DNA of 64,000 nucleotides from RYN-230 sp963723595 (lineage in GTDB: Bacteria; Actinomycetota; Actinomycetes; Streptosporangiales; Streptosporangiaceae), in NCBI GenBank assembly GCA_963723595.1, contig CAVRRQ010000010.1, positions 992,001 to 1,056,000 of the forward strand, written 5' to 3'. The notes beneath the pieces were generated by a model. That model saw only the letters and a list, made by a program, of their open reading frames with translations. It was not told the DNA's origin and ran no database searches. The position numbers and the translations under genes were made by a program. Positions 53,167-61,755 of this stretch are shown here, piece after piece (position 1 is the stretch's first letter; every line of letters begins with the position of its first letter).

Positions 53167-55815
53167 GTGACCGGCGTGAGGCCGCACATCAGCACCCCCG
53201 ACCGGCGGGTCCGGGTCTTCGTGTCCTCGACCCTTCAGGAGCTCGCCGCTGAGCGGACCGCGGCCCGGGGCGCGATCACCGCGCTGCACCTGACCCCGGT
53301 GATGTTCGAGCTCGGGGCGCGGCCGCACCCGCCGCGTGAGCTCTACCGGGCTTATCTCGCGCAAAGCGAGGTGTTCGTCGGAATTTACTGGCAGCAGTAC
53401 GGATGGGTGGCCCCGGGAGAGGAGACCTCGGGGCTCGAAGACGAGTACCTGCTCTGCGGGGACAAACCCAAGCTCATCTACGTGAAAAAGACCGCCGGCA
53501 GGCGCGACCCTCGCCTGACGGGGCTGCTGGCGCGGGTCCAGGCCGACGACGGAGCGTCCTACAAGCCCTTCGACGGCGCTGAGGATCTCGCCGGGCTGCT
53601 CGCCGACGACCTGGCGGTGCTGCTGACCGAGCGGTTCGCCCGCTCGGGTGAGCGGCCCGCGCAGGCGCTGCGCCCGGCGGCGCTGCCGGTCCCGCCCACC
53701 CAGATCGTCGGCCGCCGGGCGGAAGCAGCCCTCGTCGGTGATCTGCTGCGCGACCCGGCTGCGCACCTGGTGACGCTGCTCGGATCGGGCGGGATCGGGA
53801 AGACCCGCCTGGCCATCGAGGTCGCCCGGAGGTGGGCCGAGGCGGTCCCCGGGGGTGCGGAATCAGCCTGGTTCGTCAACCTGGCTCCGGTCCGGGATCC
53901 GGCCTCGTGGGTCGAGGCGCTCGCGGGCGCGCTCGGGATCCGCCCGGAGGGCCCGGGTGCCGTGCTGGAGCCGATCATCGACCGGTTCCAGGGACGCCAG
54001 GCGCTGATCGTACTGGACAACTTCGAGCACGTTCTGGCGGCGGCCGGCGAGCTGGGACGGTTCCTCGCCGCCTGCCCGGAGCTGACCGTGCTAGTCACCA
54101 GCCGCAGCCCCCTGCGCCTGCGGGAGGAGCGCGAGGTCCCACTGGAACCGCTCGAAGCGCCCGCCCCCGGGATCGCCGACGCAGAGGTGGTCGGGCAGTC
54201 GCCTGCGGTGCAGTTGTTCGTCGCCCGTGCGGTGGCGGTGCGACCGGGGTTCGCGCTGACGCCGGCCAACGCCGCGGCGGTGGCCGAGCTGTGCCGGCGG
54301 CTGGACGGCATCCCCCTGGCCCTCGAGCTGGCGGCCGTCCAGCTGCGCATCCTCACGCCGGGCGCCCTGCTGACTCGCCTCGGTGCGGGGCTGGACCGCG
54401 CGCTTGACCTCGCTGCAGGCCCCGTCGACCTGCCCGGCCGGCAGCGGACGCTGCGGGCCACGCTCGAGTGGAGCTACGGCCTGCTGAGTGAGGCTCAGCG
54501 GGTGCTGCTCGCCCGGCTGTCGGTGTTCACCGGCGCGTGGACACTCGCGGCGGCCGAAGCGGTCGGGACCCTCGACGGTGACCTCGACGCCGTCGACACT
54601 CTCGCTGCCCTGGTTGCTCAGAGCCTGGTCCGTATCGACGAGTCAGATCCCGAAGAGCCGCGCTTTCGCATGCTGGAGACCGTCCGTGCCTATGCGGCGG
54701 AGCGGCTGGCCGAGCGCGGCGAGATCGACGCCACCGTCGGCCGGCTAGCGCGCTACCTGATTGGTGTCGTCCAGGCGGTGCGGGATGACTTGCAGGGGCC
54801 GGCGCACCGCGCCGTGACCGAGCGCCTGGATCGCGAACGCGACGAGATCCGCTCCGCCATCGACTGGGCCCTCAAGGTCGGCGACGCTGAGACTGTCGGC
54901 TGGCTCCTCACTCCGCTGCTGACCTACTGGTGGAGCCGTGGCCTGCTTCCGATGACCCACGACCTCGCCGAGAAGGCGGCGGCCCTGCCCTCGGCGGCTC
55001 GCCTGGCCCCGTACGCCTCCGCGCTCCTGCTCGGCGCTCAGGGCATGGCCGGGGTAGCCATCGGGCAAACCGCCGAAGCCGAGCCGCTGCTGGCACGCAC
55101 CCTCGAGACGGCCATCACCTTGGGGAACGCCCGGCTGCGGGCCTACGCGCTGCTCGGACTGGGGGGAGCCCTGGCCCAGCGCAACGCTGGTGAAGCCGAC
55201 CAGCGACTCGGTGACGCAGCGGAAGCCTTCCGCGCCACCGGCGACTCGTGGGGCCTGGCGCTCACCATGTCCACCCGCGGCCAGCTTGCCCTGGCGGCCG
55301 GTGATAACGCTGCCGCCGAGGCGATGCACGAGGAGGCTCTCGCCGCCGCCGAGACGGTAGACAACGACTACCTGCGGGCGCAGGTCCTCGACATGCTCGG
55401 CCTCGACGCCGCGACGGCTGGCGACCTGACCGGTGCACGGGACCGCTACTCCGCAGCCGCCGCGCTGCACACCCGCCTGCTCGATTATGAGGGAACCGCC
55501 TACTGCCTATCCGGGCTCGCCGCCCTGGCGCTCGGCCAGAAAAGGCCCGCGGCGTCCGCCCGGCTCGTCGGAGCGTCCGGCCACGCCCGCCGGATCGTGG
55601 GCACGGCCGTATGGCCGGGGATGCAGCCGATCGACCAAGCCCTGCGAGCTGCGGTCGCCGCCGCGCTCAGTCCCGCCTCATTCACCGAGGCCACGGCCGA
55701 AGGCGCCCGGATGCGGATCCCCGACGCCCTCAGCTACGGGCTGGCCGCAACCGCAGCGGCCCAGGCATCGGACCCCTTCGATGCCTGGGCCCCGCGACTG
55801 AGACCGGCAACCTGA
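53167..55815 (+). CDS. DUF4062-NB-ARC-TPR STAND signalling ATPase
   Basis: An 882-residue protein. Residues 12-95 are DUF4062 (RVRVFVSSTLQELAAERTAA, YLAQSEVFVGIYWQQYGWVA), an alpha/beta effector or sensing domain. The NB-ARC ATPase has Walker A GSGGIGKT at about residue 205, Walker B ALIVLDNFEH at about 278, the TSRSPLRL sensor and GIPLALELAA. A winged helix and a helical repeat region of TPR type (ARTLETAITLGNARLRAYAL, AEAMHEEALAAAETVDNDYL) fill the rest. STAND ATPases switch by ligand-driven assembly. There is no LuxR or SARP domain, so this is not an ordinary AfsR-type regulator. The start is GTG 53167 or 53176. Confidence 0.88.
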   Translation: MTGVRPHISTPDRRVRVFVSSTLQELAAERTAARGAITALHLTPVMFELGARPHPPRELYRAYLAQSEVFVGIYWQQYGWVAPGEETSGLEDEYLLCGDKPKLIYVKKTAGRRDPRLTGLLARVQADDGASYKPFDGAEDLAGLLADDLAVLLTERFARSGERPAQALRPAALPVPPTQIVGRRAEAALVGDLLRDPAAHLVTLLGSGGIGKTRLAIEVARRWAEAVPGGAESAWFVNLAPVRDPASWVEALAGALGIRPEGPGAVLEPIIDRFQGRQALIVLDNFEHVLAAAGELGRFLAACPELTVLVTSRSPLRLREEREVPLEPLEAPAPGIADAEVVGQSPAVQLFVARAVAVRPGFALTPANAAAVAELCRRLDGIPLALELAAVQLRILTPGALLTRLGAGLDRALDLAAGPVDLPGRQRTLRATLEWSYGLLSEAQRVLLARLSVFTGAWTLAAAEAVGTLDGDLDAVDTLAALVAQSLVRIDESDPEEPRFRMLETVRAYAAERLAERGEIDATVGRLARYLIGVVQAVRDDLQGPAHRAVTERLDRERDEIRSAIDWALKVGDAETVGWLLTPLLTYWWSRGLLPMTHDLAEKAAALPSAARLAPYASALLLGAQGMAGVAIGQTAEAEPLLARTLETAITLGNARLRAYALLGLGGALAQRNAGEADQRLGDAAEAFRATGDSWGLALTMSTRGQLALAAGDNAAAEAMHEEALAAAETVDNDYLRAQVLDMLGLDAATAGDLTGARDRYSAAAALHTRLLDYEGTAYCLSGLAALALGQKRPAASARLVGASGHARRIVGTAVWPGMQPIDQALRAAVAAALSPASFTEATAEGARMRIPDALSYGLAATAAAQASDPFDAWAPRLRPAT

Positions 55816-55824
55816 CCGCGCTGG

Positions 55825-56275
55825 TCAGCCGGTGGCGTGCGCCGCTTCGACGATGACCTGGGTGACGACACCCGGGTCGGAGATCATGGACAGGTGCGGT
55901 GCGCGCACCTCGGTGATGCGGGCGTGTGCGTGCCGGGCCATGGCCAGCTGCTCGGCCGGCGGGATAACGTGGTCAGCGGTGCCGACCACGGCCCACGACG
56001 GGATCGTCTTCCAGGCCGGGACGCCACTCACCTGGCCCAGCGCGATGGTCGAGAGCGGTTCCTGGGTCGCGGCCAGCACCCGGGCTTCCCTGAGCGGCAG
56101 GCCGTTGGCGAAGCAGGCGGGGAACAGGCTCTGCTTGACGTAGGCGTCATAGACGCCTGCCGGTGTGCCGGGGAACGTCGCAAGGTTGAAGATGGTGGTC
56201 GGGTCCGCCGCCACGACGCAGGGACCCGGGCACGGCGGAGGCGAGCTGCCCGACGGTCTGGCCCTGATCGGGCGC
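55825..56275 (-). pseudogene. Alpha/beta hydrolase, 5'-truncated and frameshifted
   Basis: The frame from GTG 56214 gives AADPTTIFNLATFPG, FANGLPLREARVLAATQEPL, GVPAWKTIPSWAVVGTADHV and HAHARITEVRAPHLSMISDP, with the catalytic Asp (GTADH) and His (PHLSM). Another frame just upstream gives PDQGQTVGQLASAVPG, which belongs before it; an extra base near 56217-56222 separates them. The N-terminal half with the nucleophile Ser is missing. Related hydrolases are about 240 residues. The break meets another hydrolase fragment on the opposite strand. Confidence 0.68.
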
Positions 56276-56375
56276 GACCCTGAAGGTCTATCCCGGCGCC
56301 CCGCACGGCCTCGCCCAGACCACCGCCTGGAAAGACGAGTTCAACACCGACCTGCTCAACTTCATCAAGACCTGA
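56268..56375 (+). pseudogene. 3' fragment of a haloperoxidase-type alpha/beta hydrolase
   Basis: Thirty-five codons after an in-frame TGA read SGATLKVYPGAPHGLAQTTA and DEFNTDLLNFIKT before a stop. This is the usual end of non-haem chloroperoxidase-like hydrolases, with the catalytic His in APHG. Everything upstream is absent. It abuts the 5' edge of the truncated hydrolase on the other strand. Confidence 0.6.
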
Positions 56376-56402
56376 ACGCCGCGGCCGTCGCTCCTGGTTC
56401 CG

Positions 56403-58262
56403 CTACCGGCCGGGATTGACGACCAGCGCGCTGCCACCGCCGAGGCGGACCGGCTCGGCCACCGCCTGGTACAGCCCGGGCCCGAGGACCTGCAGCCCGG
56501 TCGCGTCTCCCGGGTACTGGTCGAGCGGCAAAATGGGGCCGGTGGCCACCGTGAACTGCTCGCCGAACCGGTCGGTAAGTTCCCGGCGCACCGCACTGTG
56601 GTAGAACGCGGGCTCGGCTAGCGAGGTGGGCGAGTTCGTCTGGCTCACCCGCGGGGCCGCGAGAGCCGCGGGCAGCGACATGCCGAAGTCGACGTGGTTC
56701 AGGATCGTCTGCAGGATCGTGGTGATGATCGTCGCCCCGCCGGCCGCGCCCACCGTGAAGACCGGCTGCCCGTGCCGCAGCGCGATGACCGGGCCCATGC
56801 TGGAGCGCGGGATCTTCCCGCCGGCCGGGAGGTTCGGGTCGTAGGCCCCTGGCGCCGGCGGGGCGAAGTCGAAGTCGGTCATCTCGTTGTTGAGCAGGAA
56901 GCCGTAGCCGGGCACGACTTCGCCGCTGCCACCGAAGAAGTTGATCGTGTTGGTGTAGGCGACGATGTTGCCCCACTTGTCGGCCGTCACGATGTTGTTG
57001 GTGTGGCGGCCCTCGGTGGCGGCGGATGCCGCCGGGCGGGACGTGACCTGGCCGGCGCAACCGTGATAGGGCGGGTACGGGTGGCCGGGCGCGACCGGGG
57101 AGGCAAGCGCCTTGTCGTGGATCAGGCAGCGCCGCGTCGCGGCGAACGCCGGGCTGAGCAGCCCGCGCACCGGGACGCTGACGTAGCGGGGGTCGCCGAC
57201 GTAGGCGTCCCGGTCCGCGTAGGCCAGCCGCGACGCCTCCAGGTAGTGGAACAACGCCGTGGACCGCGGCTCGGCCGACAGGTTCCAGCCGCGCAAGATA
57301 TTCAGCGCCTCGCCCACGGTGGTCCCGCTGCTGGACGGCGGGGCCATGCTGTAGATGTCGAGCCCGCGGTAGCGGACGTGAGTGGGCGCCTGGATTTGAG
57401 GCGAGTAGCTGCGCAGATCACTCATCTTCATAATGCCGGGCAGCTTGACCAGGCTGGTACCGCGCGCCAGCACCGGATGATCATCGGCCCGGACGATGGC
57501 CTCCCCGAGGGGCCCGTCATACAGGTAGGACGGGCCGTACCGGGCCAGCAGCCGGTAGGTCCTGGCCAGGTCAGGGTTGCGCAGCAGGGTGCCAACCGGC
57601 AGCGGATCGCCGGACTTGGTCAGCAGCAGCTTCCGGCTCGCCGGGTAGGCCCGCAGCAGCGGCAGTCCAGACTCGGTCAGCTGGCGGAAGTCGGAGTTGA
57701 CCCGGAATCCCCGCTCGGCGACCCCGATGGCCGGCTGCAGGTCTGCGCGCAGGCTCTGGCGGCCGTAGCGCCGGACCGCGGTGGCCCAGGTGGCCACCAT
57801 GGATGGCACTCCGGTGGCCAGCGGCTGGTCCGATGCGTAGTCGTAGCTCAGCGGCTGGCCGGTCTGGCGGTTGGTGAACATCGCCGGCGTGCAGGCTTGC
57901 GGGCAGGCCTCCCGGCCGTTGATGGTCACTATCTGGTGGGTGCGGGCCAGATAGATCACCATGAACCCGCCACCGCCGGGTCCTGCCACGAACGGGATCG
58001 TCACACCCAGCGTGCTCGCCACCGCCACGGCGGCGTCAATGGCGTTGCCACCGTGCTTGAGCATGGCGATGCCCGCCCGGCTGGCGTCCAGATCCATGGA
58101 CGCCGCCGCCCCGCCCGTGCCCACCGCAACCGGGTGCTTGCCGCCGGCCGTGCCGCGGGCTGCGGCGGTCGGAGCTACGGTCGCAGTGGCCATGGACGGG
58201 ATGGCCAGGGCCGCCGTGGCCAGGGCCGACAGCGCAGCCATTCCAGCAAAACGATGACGCAT
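56403..58262 (-). CDS. ggt: Gamma-glutamyltransferase
   Basis: A 619-residue secreted enzyme. A Sec signal (GMAALSALATAALAIPSMATA) is followed by the Ntn-hydrolase large subunit (GGNAIDAAVAVASTLGVTIP, GGGGFMVIYLARTHQIVTIN). The self-cleavage and nucleophile residue is T421 in EGRHTNNIVTADKWGN; PSSSGTTVGEALNIL and SSMGPVIALRHGQP contain substrate-binding residues. It cleaves glutathione, poly-glutamate or other gamma-glutamyl compounds outside the cell. In a mycothiol organism its natural substrate may not be glutathione. AGGTGG precedes ATG 58262. Confidence 0.9.
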   Translation of the reverse strand: MRHRFAGMAALSALATAALAIPSMATATVAPTAAARGTAGGKHPVAVGTGGAAASMDLDASRAGIAMLKHGGNAIDAAVAVASTLGVTIPFVAGPGGGGFMVIYLARTHQIVTINGREACPQACTPAMFTNRQTGQPLSYDYASDQPLATGVPSMVATWATAVRRYGRQSLRADLQPAIGVAERGFRVNSDFRQLTESGLPLLRAYPASRKLLLTKSGDPLPVGTLLRNPDLARTYRLLARYGPSYLYDGPLGEAIVRADDHPVLARGTSLVKLPGIMKMSDLRSYSPQIQAPTHVRYRGLDIYSMAPPSSSGTTVGEALNILRGWNLSAEPRSTALFHYLEASRLAYADRDAYVGDPRYVSVPVRGLLSPAFAATRRCLIHDKALASPVAPGHPYPPYHGCAGQVTSRPAASAATEGRHTNNIVTADKWGNIVAYTNTINFFGGSGEVVPGYGFLLNNEMTDFDFAPPAPGAYDPNLPAGGKIPRSSMGPVIALRHGQPVFTVGAAGGATIITTILQTILNHVDFGMSLPAALAAPRVSQTNSPTSLAEPAFYHSAVRRELTDRFGEQFTVATGPILPLDQYPGDATGLQVLGPGLYQAVAEPVRLGGGSALVVNPGR

Positions 58263-58364
58263 GACCACCTCAGCGCAAGTCCGCTCGGATGAGGAATCAG
58301 GACCTCTACGTTCGTACTACTCGTCCGGGGATCGCGTCAACACGGGCTACTGGTGCGCAGCCCC

Positions 58365-60242
58365 TCAGGCCTGGTCGGCGGTAGCCGTGCCGACCGGGCC
58401 GGACTTCCCGGCCGGGGGTGGCGTCCCGTCAGCGGGCGGGTCGCCCCACCTGCGCCAGATCAGCCGGTGTACCGGGATCAGCCGCGGGATGTCGCGCAGG
58501 CCCGGGATGAAGGGCACGGCCAGCAGCAGCAGCGTGGCCAGGCCGGTCATGTAGACGGCGATCATGTCCGCGTTCGCCGAGGTGGAGAAGCCGGGGACCT
58601 GGTACCAGAGCGTGTACAGCCATAGCCATGGCTGGCCGGGGTAGCTGCCGGTCTCGTTCATGACACCCCACTGCTCACCGGTCAGGTTCATCGCCTGGGC
58701 CTTGTTGGAGAAGTAGGCGCCGTCTTCCATGAACAGCAGCGGCCCGGTGAAGTTGGTGCCGTAGAAGGGCTCCTTGGAGATCAGGCTCGCGTCCAGTGCC
58801 CCGCTGCGCGCCATGGTCAGCTCGTTGGCCAGCATCACCGGCACCGGGCCGTCCGCAGCGGCTGGGACAACGGGGACGCCGCCTGCGAACTTCACCTTCG
58901 CAACGGCGTTGCCATAGGCGCTGGCCCACTTCTGCTGCTGCGCCGCCGAGGCGGCCCGGTAGGTCGCGAGGGCGGTCGCGACAGCCTGGTTGGACGACGA
59001 GATCGTGGTCAGCGGATGGAGAACGAAGTCCTGGGCCGGGTTGAGTGGCTGGCGGACCCCGGCCAGCTGGGCGGGCGAGAACAGCAGCTTCTGCACGCTG
59101 CCGGTGCCGTGGTTGTAGGGCGGTCCGTAGGTGGCCGTCTCGCTGGTGCCGTTCAGCTCGGTGGCCGCGGTGGCCAGGAAGTCGGCAGGGGCCACTGTGG
59201 CCCAGGACTGAACGGTGACCGAGGGCACGTCCGGGGAGGACAGCAGGCCAGCGAGGCCGAGCGTAAGCGCAAGGACGATGACCCCGGCGATGCTGCCTTC
59301 CTTCAGGATGTCGTAGCGCCTGGTCGGGCCGCGCCAGGGCGCCGCGTCTGCTGCGGCCATGGCGCGGCGGCGCTGCCGGAGAGTGCCGCGGCCAGGCGTG
59401 CGCAGCGCCGCCGGCAGCGGGTGCGACACGCCACGGATCCGGACCAGCAGCACATGCGCCCCGATAAGCGCGACAAGCACGATGGGAATCAGCACTACAT
59501 GCCACAGCAGCATCTGGCCGAAATTCATGATGTTGAAGAAGGCACCGACCCCGACCGGGTTGAAGGCGTCCTTGCCGCTGGCGGAGATCCACTGGGAGTC
59601 GAAGTTCTGCTGGGACAGATAGCCGGTGAAACACTCCACGACCGAGGCGACGAAGGCGACCACGCCGGTGACCCAGGTCCAGGTCCGCTTCCCGCGCCAC
59701 GCGGCCATCCAGAACTTGCCCCACAAGTGGATCACCAGGAAGGCCATGAACAGCTCGACGCTCCACAGGTGCATGCTGTTGAAGAAGTGGCCGACTGAGT
59801 TGTAATGCCACCAGTCCGGGCCGCCCAGAGCGATCGCGAACCCGCTCACGACCGCCACGCCGAACGCCGCGAGGCTGGCCACCCCGAACACGTAGATCCA
59901 GGAGGCCACGTAGCCGGGCTGGCGGTCGGGAAGCAGCTTGCCGGGCGGCAGGACCCGGGTGGCCAAGCGCCGGACCCGGTTCGTCCACATGTCGCTGTCC
60001 TCGTCTGTCCCAGCTACCGCAGCGTCCGGGGCATCGCCGGACGGGTCTACGCCCGCAGGTTCCGCCGCTGGGTATGTGCGGCCTTTAGGGAAGGGAAGCA
60101 GCAGGGCGGCGCCGAAGATGACGACCATGACGGCGATAAGCGCGAGGTTGGCTACCGACACCGTGAAGATTGACCAGTGCAGGTAAGTACCCGGATGGTC
60201 GAGATTGATGGGTGCGGAAGCAACGTGGGCGGGCGTGGTCAT
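58365..60242 (-). CDS. Stand-alone cytochrome b-type protein with C-terminal extension
   Basis: A 625-residue membrane protein. After an N-terminal helix (residues 22-48) and a hydrophilic stretch, a cytochrome b core has paired haem ligands in HLWSVELFMAFLVIH (14 apart) and HVVLIPIVLVALIGAH (15 apart), the spacing seen in b6-type proteins. SVVECFTGYLSQQNFDSQWIS is the Qo-like loop. A second helix cluster and a long extracytoplasmic part (residues 365-560) end in one more helix. No Rieske or cytochrome c gene is near, so electron partners are unknown. AGGAG precedes ATG 60242. Confidence 0.82.
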   Translation of the reverse strand: MTTPAHVASAPINLDHPGTYLHWSIFTVSVANLALIAVMVVIFGAALLLPFPKGRTYPAAEPAGVDPSGDAPDAAVAGTDEDSDMWTNRVRRLATRVLPPGKLLPDRQPGYVASWIYVFGVASLAAFGVAVVSGFAIALGGPDWWHYNSVGHFFNSMHLWSVELFMAFLVIHLWGKFWMAAWRGKRTWTWVTGVVAFVASVVECFTGYLSQQNFDSQWISASGKDAFNPVGVGAFFNIMNFGQMLLWHVVLIPIVLVALIGAHVLLVRIRGVSHPLPAALRTPGRGTLRQRRRAMAAADAAPWRGPTRRYDILKEGSIAGVIVLALTLGLAGLLSSPDVPSVTVQSWATVAPADFLATAATELNGTSETATYGPPYNHGTGSVQKLLFSPAQLAGVRQPLNPAQDFVLHPLTTISSSNQAVATALATYRAASAAQQQKWASAYGNAVAKVKFAGGVPVVPAAADGPVPVMLANELTMARSGALDASLISKEPFYGTNFTGPLLFMEDGAYFSNKAQAMNLTGEQWGVMNETGSYPGQPWLWLYTLWYQVPGFSTSANADMIAVYMTGLATLLLLAVPFIPGLRDIPRLIPVHRLIWRRWGDPPADGTPPPAGKSGPVGTATADQA

Positions 60243-60301
60243 AGAAGTCTCCTGGTACAGCCTGAAAGTAGTGGCTAAACCAGAATGACTGGGGCAGGAA
60301 T

Positions 60302-60327
60302 CCACTGACAGTGATGTCTGTCACTGG
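60302..60327. promoter_or_regulatory. Inverted repeat upstream of the cytochrome b gene
   Basis: CCACTGACAG (60302-60311) and CTGTCACTGG (60318-60327) are complementary at nine of ten positions around a 6-base centre, with a perfect TGACAG-N6-CTGTCA core. It lies about 60 bases before the cytochrome b start, a usual operator position. The stretch 60328-60649 holds no gene; it includes two copies of TAGGCTAT near 60592 and 60640, close to the winged-helix gene start. Confidence 0.5.
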
Positions 60328-60649
60328 CCGGGGGGACCTTGGTCCTCCCGGGACTTAAGTCACCACCGCAACGGGCCTTTAGTCATAATGCCACCCGGCC
60401 TATTAATGCCGTTCGCCTGCCCGGAACAGGACCATGGTCCCCGTGATATCGGCCTGTCGGTGGCACGATCGGCTGTTCCGATCGAGAAGATCCGGGAACC
60501 CGCCACGGGACCGTCAGCCTGAAAAGGATAGGCCAGCGAAGCCCGCGCACACCCCACTGCCGGCGGCTGATCCCCGCTGCCTGGTGCTAGGCTATGCTTG
60601 AACTATAAAACTAGCAATGTATTTCAGGAATCTACGGTAGGCTATTGGC

Positions 60650-61012
60650 ATGGGGAGCTGGAGTTTCCTGACCAACCATGCCCGGGTGCTGCTGTGCATC
60701 GCCCGCGACCCGGGCACGCGGCTCCGCGACATCGCGGCCAGCCTGGGCATCACCGAGCGCTCTGCTCACGGGATCGTCAACGATCTCGCCGAGGCGGGCT
60801 ATGTGGTCAAGCAGAAAGACGGCCGCCGCAATCGCTACCAGATTCAGGCCCACCTGCCGCTCCCCGAGGCCGACCACGGGGACCTGGCCATCGGCCAGGT
60901 CCTCGCGCTCCTCGCCAGCCCGCAAACCGCTAGCGGCCGCGCAGCCCCGGCAAGTGTGACCATGGCGCCAGCAGCAGGGCGTCCCCCAGATGAGCCGGCT
61001 CTCTTATCTTGA
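60650..61012 (+). CDS. Winged-helix (MarR-like) regulator
   Basis: A 120-residue protein. NHARVLLCIARDPGTRLRDIAASLGITERSAHGIVNDLAEAGYVVKQKDGRRNRYQI is a complete winged helix with the wing RNRYQI. A short helix (DLAIGQVLALLA) and a disordered tail follow. Such single-domain proteins are widespread in actinobacteria and poorly studied. ATG 60650 has a weak ribosome-binding site; the 5' region has TAGGCTAT repeats. It is divergent from the cytochrome b gene, which it may control. Confidence 0.82.
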   Translation: MGSWSFLTNHARVLLCIARDPGTRLRDIAASLGITERSAHGIVNDLAEAGYVVKQKDGRRNRYQIQAHLPLPEADHGDLAIGQVLALLASPQTASGRAAPASVTMAPAAGRPPDEPALLS

Positions 61013-61124
61013 CCGGCCCCAATACCGCCCCGCACCCGGCCCATGCAGGTGCAGGGGGTGCCCGTCGCTCCGGACCCTGGCGGCTCGGCCCAGCTTGGCC
61101 CCACCACGACAAGGAGCCGCCACG

Positions 61125-61373
61125 ATGTACCGGATACCAGGTGTTCTTTCCGCAGCAACCACAACACGCGCACCGGCTGTCCCCCAGGCACCGCCCACCC
61201 CCGCCCTGGGCCTGAACGACGCGGTGATCCGCCGGCTGCTCATCGCCAGCCAGGACCTCCAGGCAGCGCTGGGACTCATGGGCCAGCACCCCGCGAGCGG
61301 GAAGATCCGCCACGCCCTGGACGAGCTGGACCAGGCCATCCGGGACACTACCTCCGATCACCCCGGCAGCTGA
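61125..61373 (+). CDS. Small protein resembling part of a histidine-kinase dimerisation domain
   Basis: An 82-residue protein with AAGGAG 8 bases before ATG 61125. After a flexible start, LNDAVIRRLLIASQDLQAAL and RHALDELDQAIRDTTSD resemble the two helices of HisKA_3/DevS-type kinases (L.D.VI.RLF..G..LQ, then ..D.LD.AIRDIR). The usual phospho-acceptor His before the first helix is absent and there is no ATPase domain. It may be a stand-alone adaptor or a trimmed kinase remnant. Confidence 0.5.
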   Translation: MYRIPGVLSAATTTRAPAVPQAPPTPALGLNDAVIRRLLIASQDLQAALGLMGQHPASGKIRHALDELDQAIRDTTSDHPGS

Positions 61374-61547
61374 TCGGCCGCCCCCTCGCACATCCACGGG
61401 CCGGGTGGGCTCCCTTGTTTCGCGGGCGGATCGCGCGTAGCTTCAAAAAAGGAAGTCGCGCTCGTTTATCCACGTGTAAACGAGATTAATATTCCGGCTG
61501 CTCCGGACCTCGGTGGCGCCTCGCGCGCAGCTAACTGAGGGAACAAT

Positions 61548-61733
61548 ATGGCAACACCTTTCCGTCGGCGGCTCCCGCTTTCCGTCTCCAGCGTGCGAGC
61601 CGTGGGCGAACAGTTCATCACTGTCCACGGCTATGGCCATTGCGCGTTCCTCACCCCGGGCACCTGCACCGGGGACTACATGACCGCCTGCATCCGCACT
61701 GGTGCCCTCCCGTCGAAGGGCCGCGGGGGCTGA
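61548..61733 (+). pseudogene. C-terminal fragment of a TAP-like alpha/beta hydrolase
   Basis: A 61-residue frame reads MATPFRRRLPLSVSSVRAVG and QFITVHGYGHCAFLTPGTCT, then GDYMTACIRTGALP. This matches the TAP-like C-terminal part of secreted tripeptidyl/proline hydrolases: the DPATP loop, the catalytic His in VHGYGH, and the Cys of the terminal disulfide. The nucleophile domain (about 350 residues) is absent. GAGGGAA lies before the ATG, which may be by chance. The stretch 61374-61547 has no gene. Confidence 0.5.
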
Positions 61734-61755
61734 AATCGATGGGAGGCGCGGCGCA

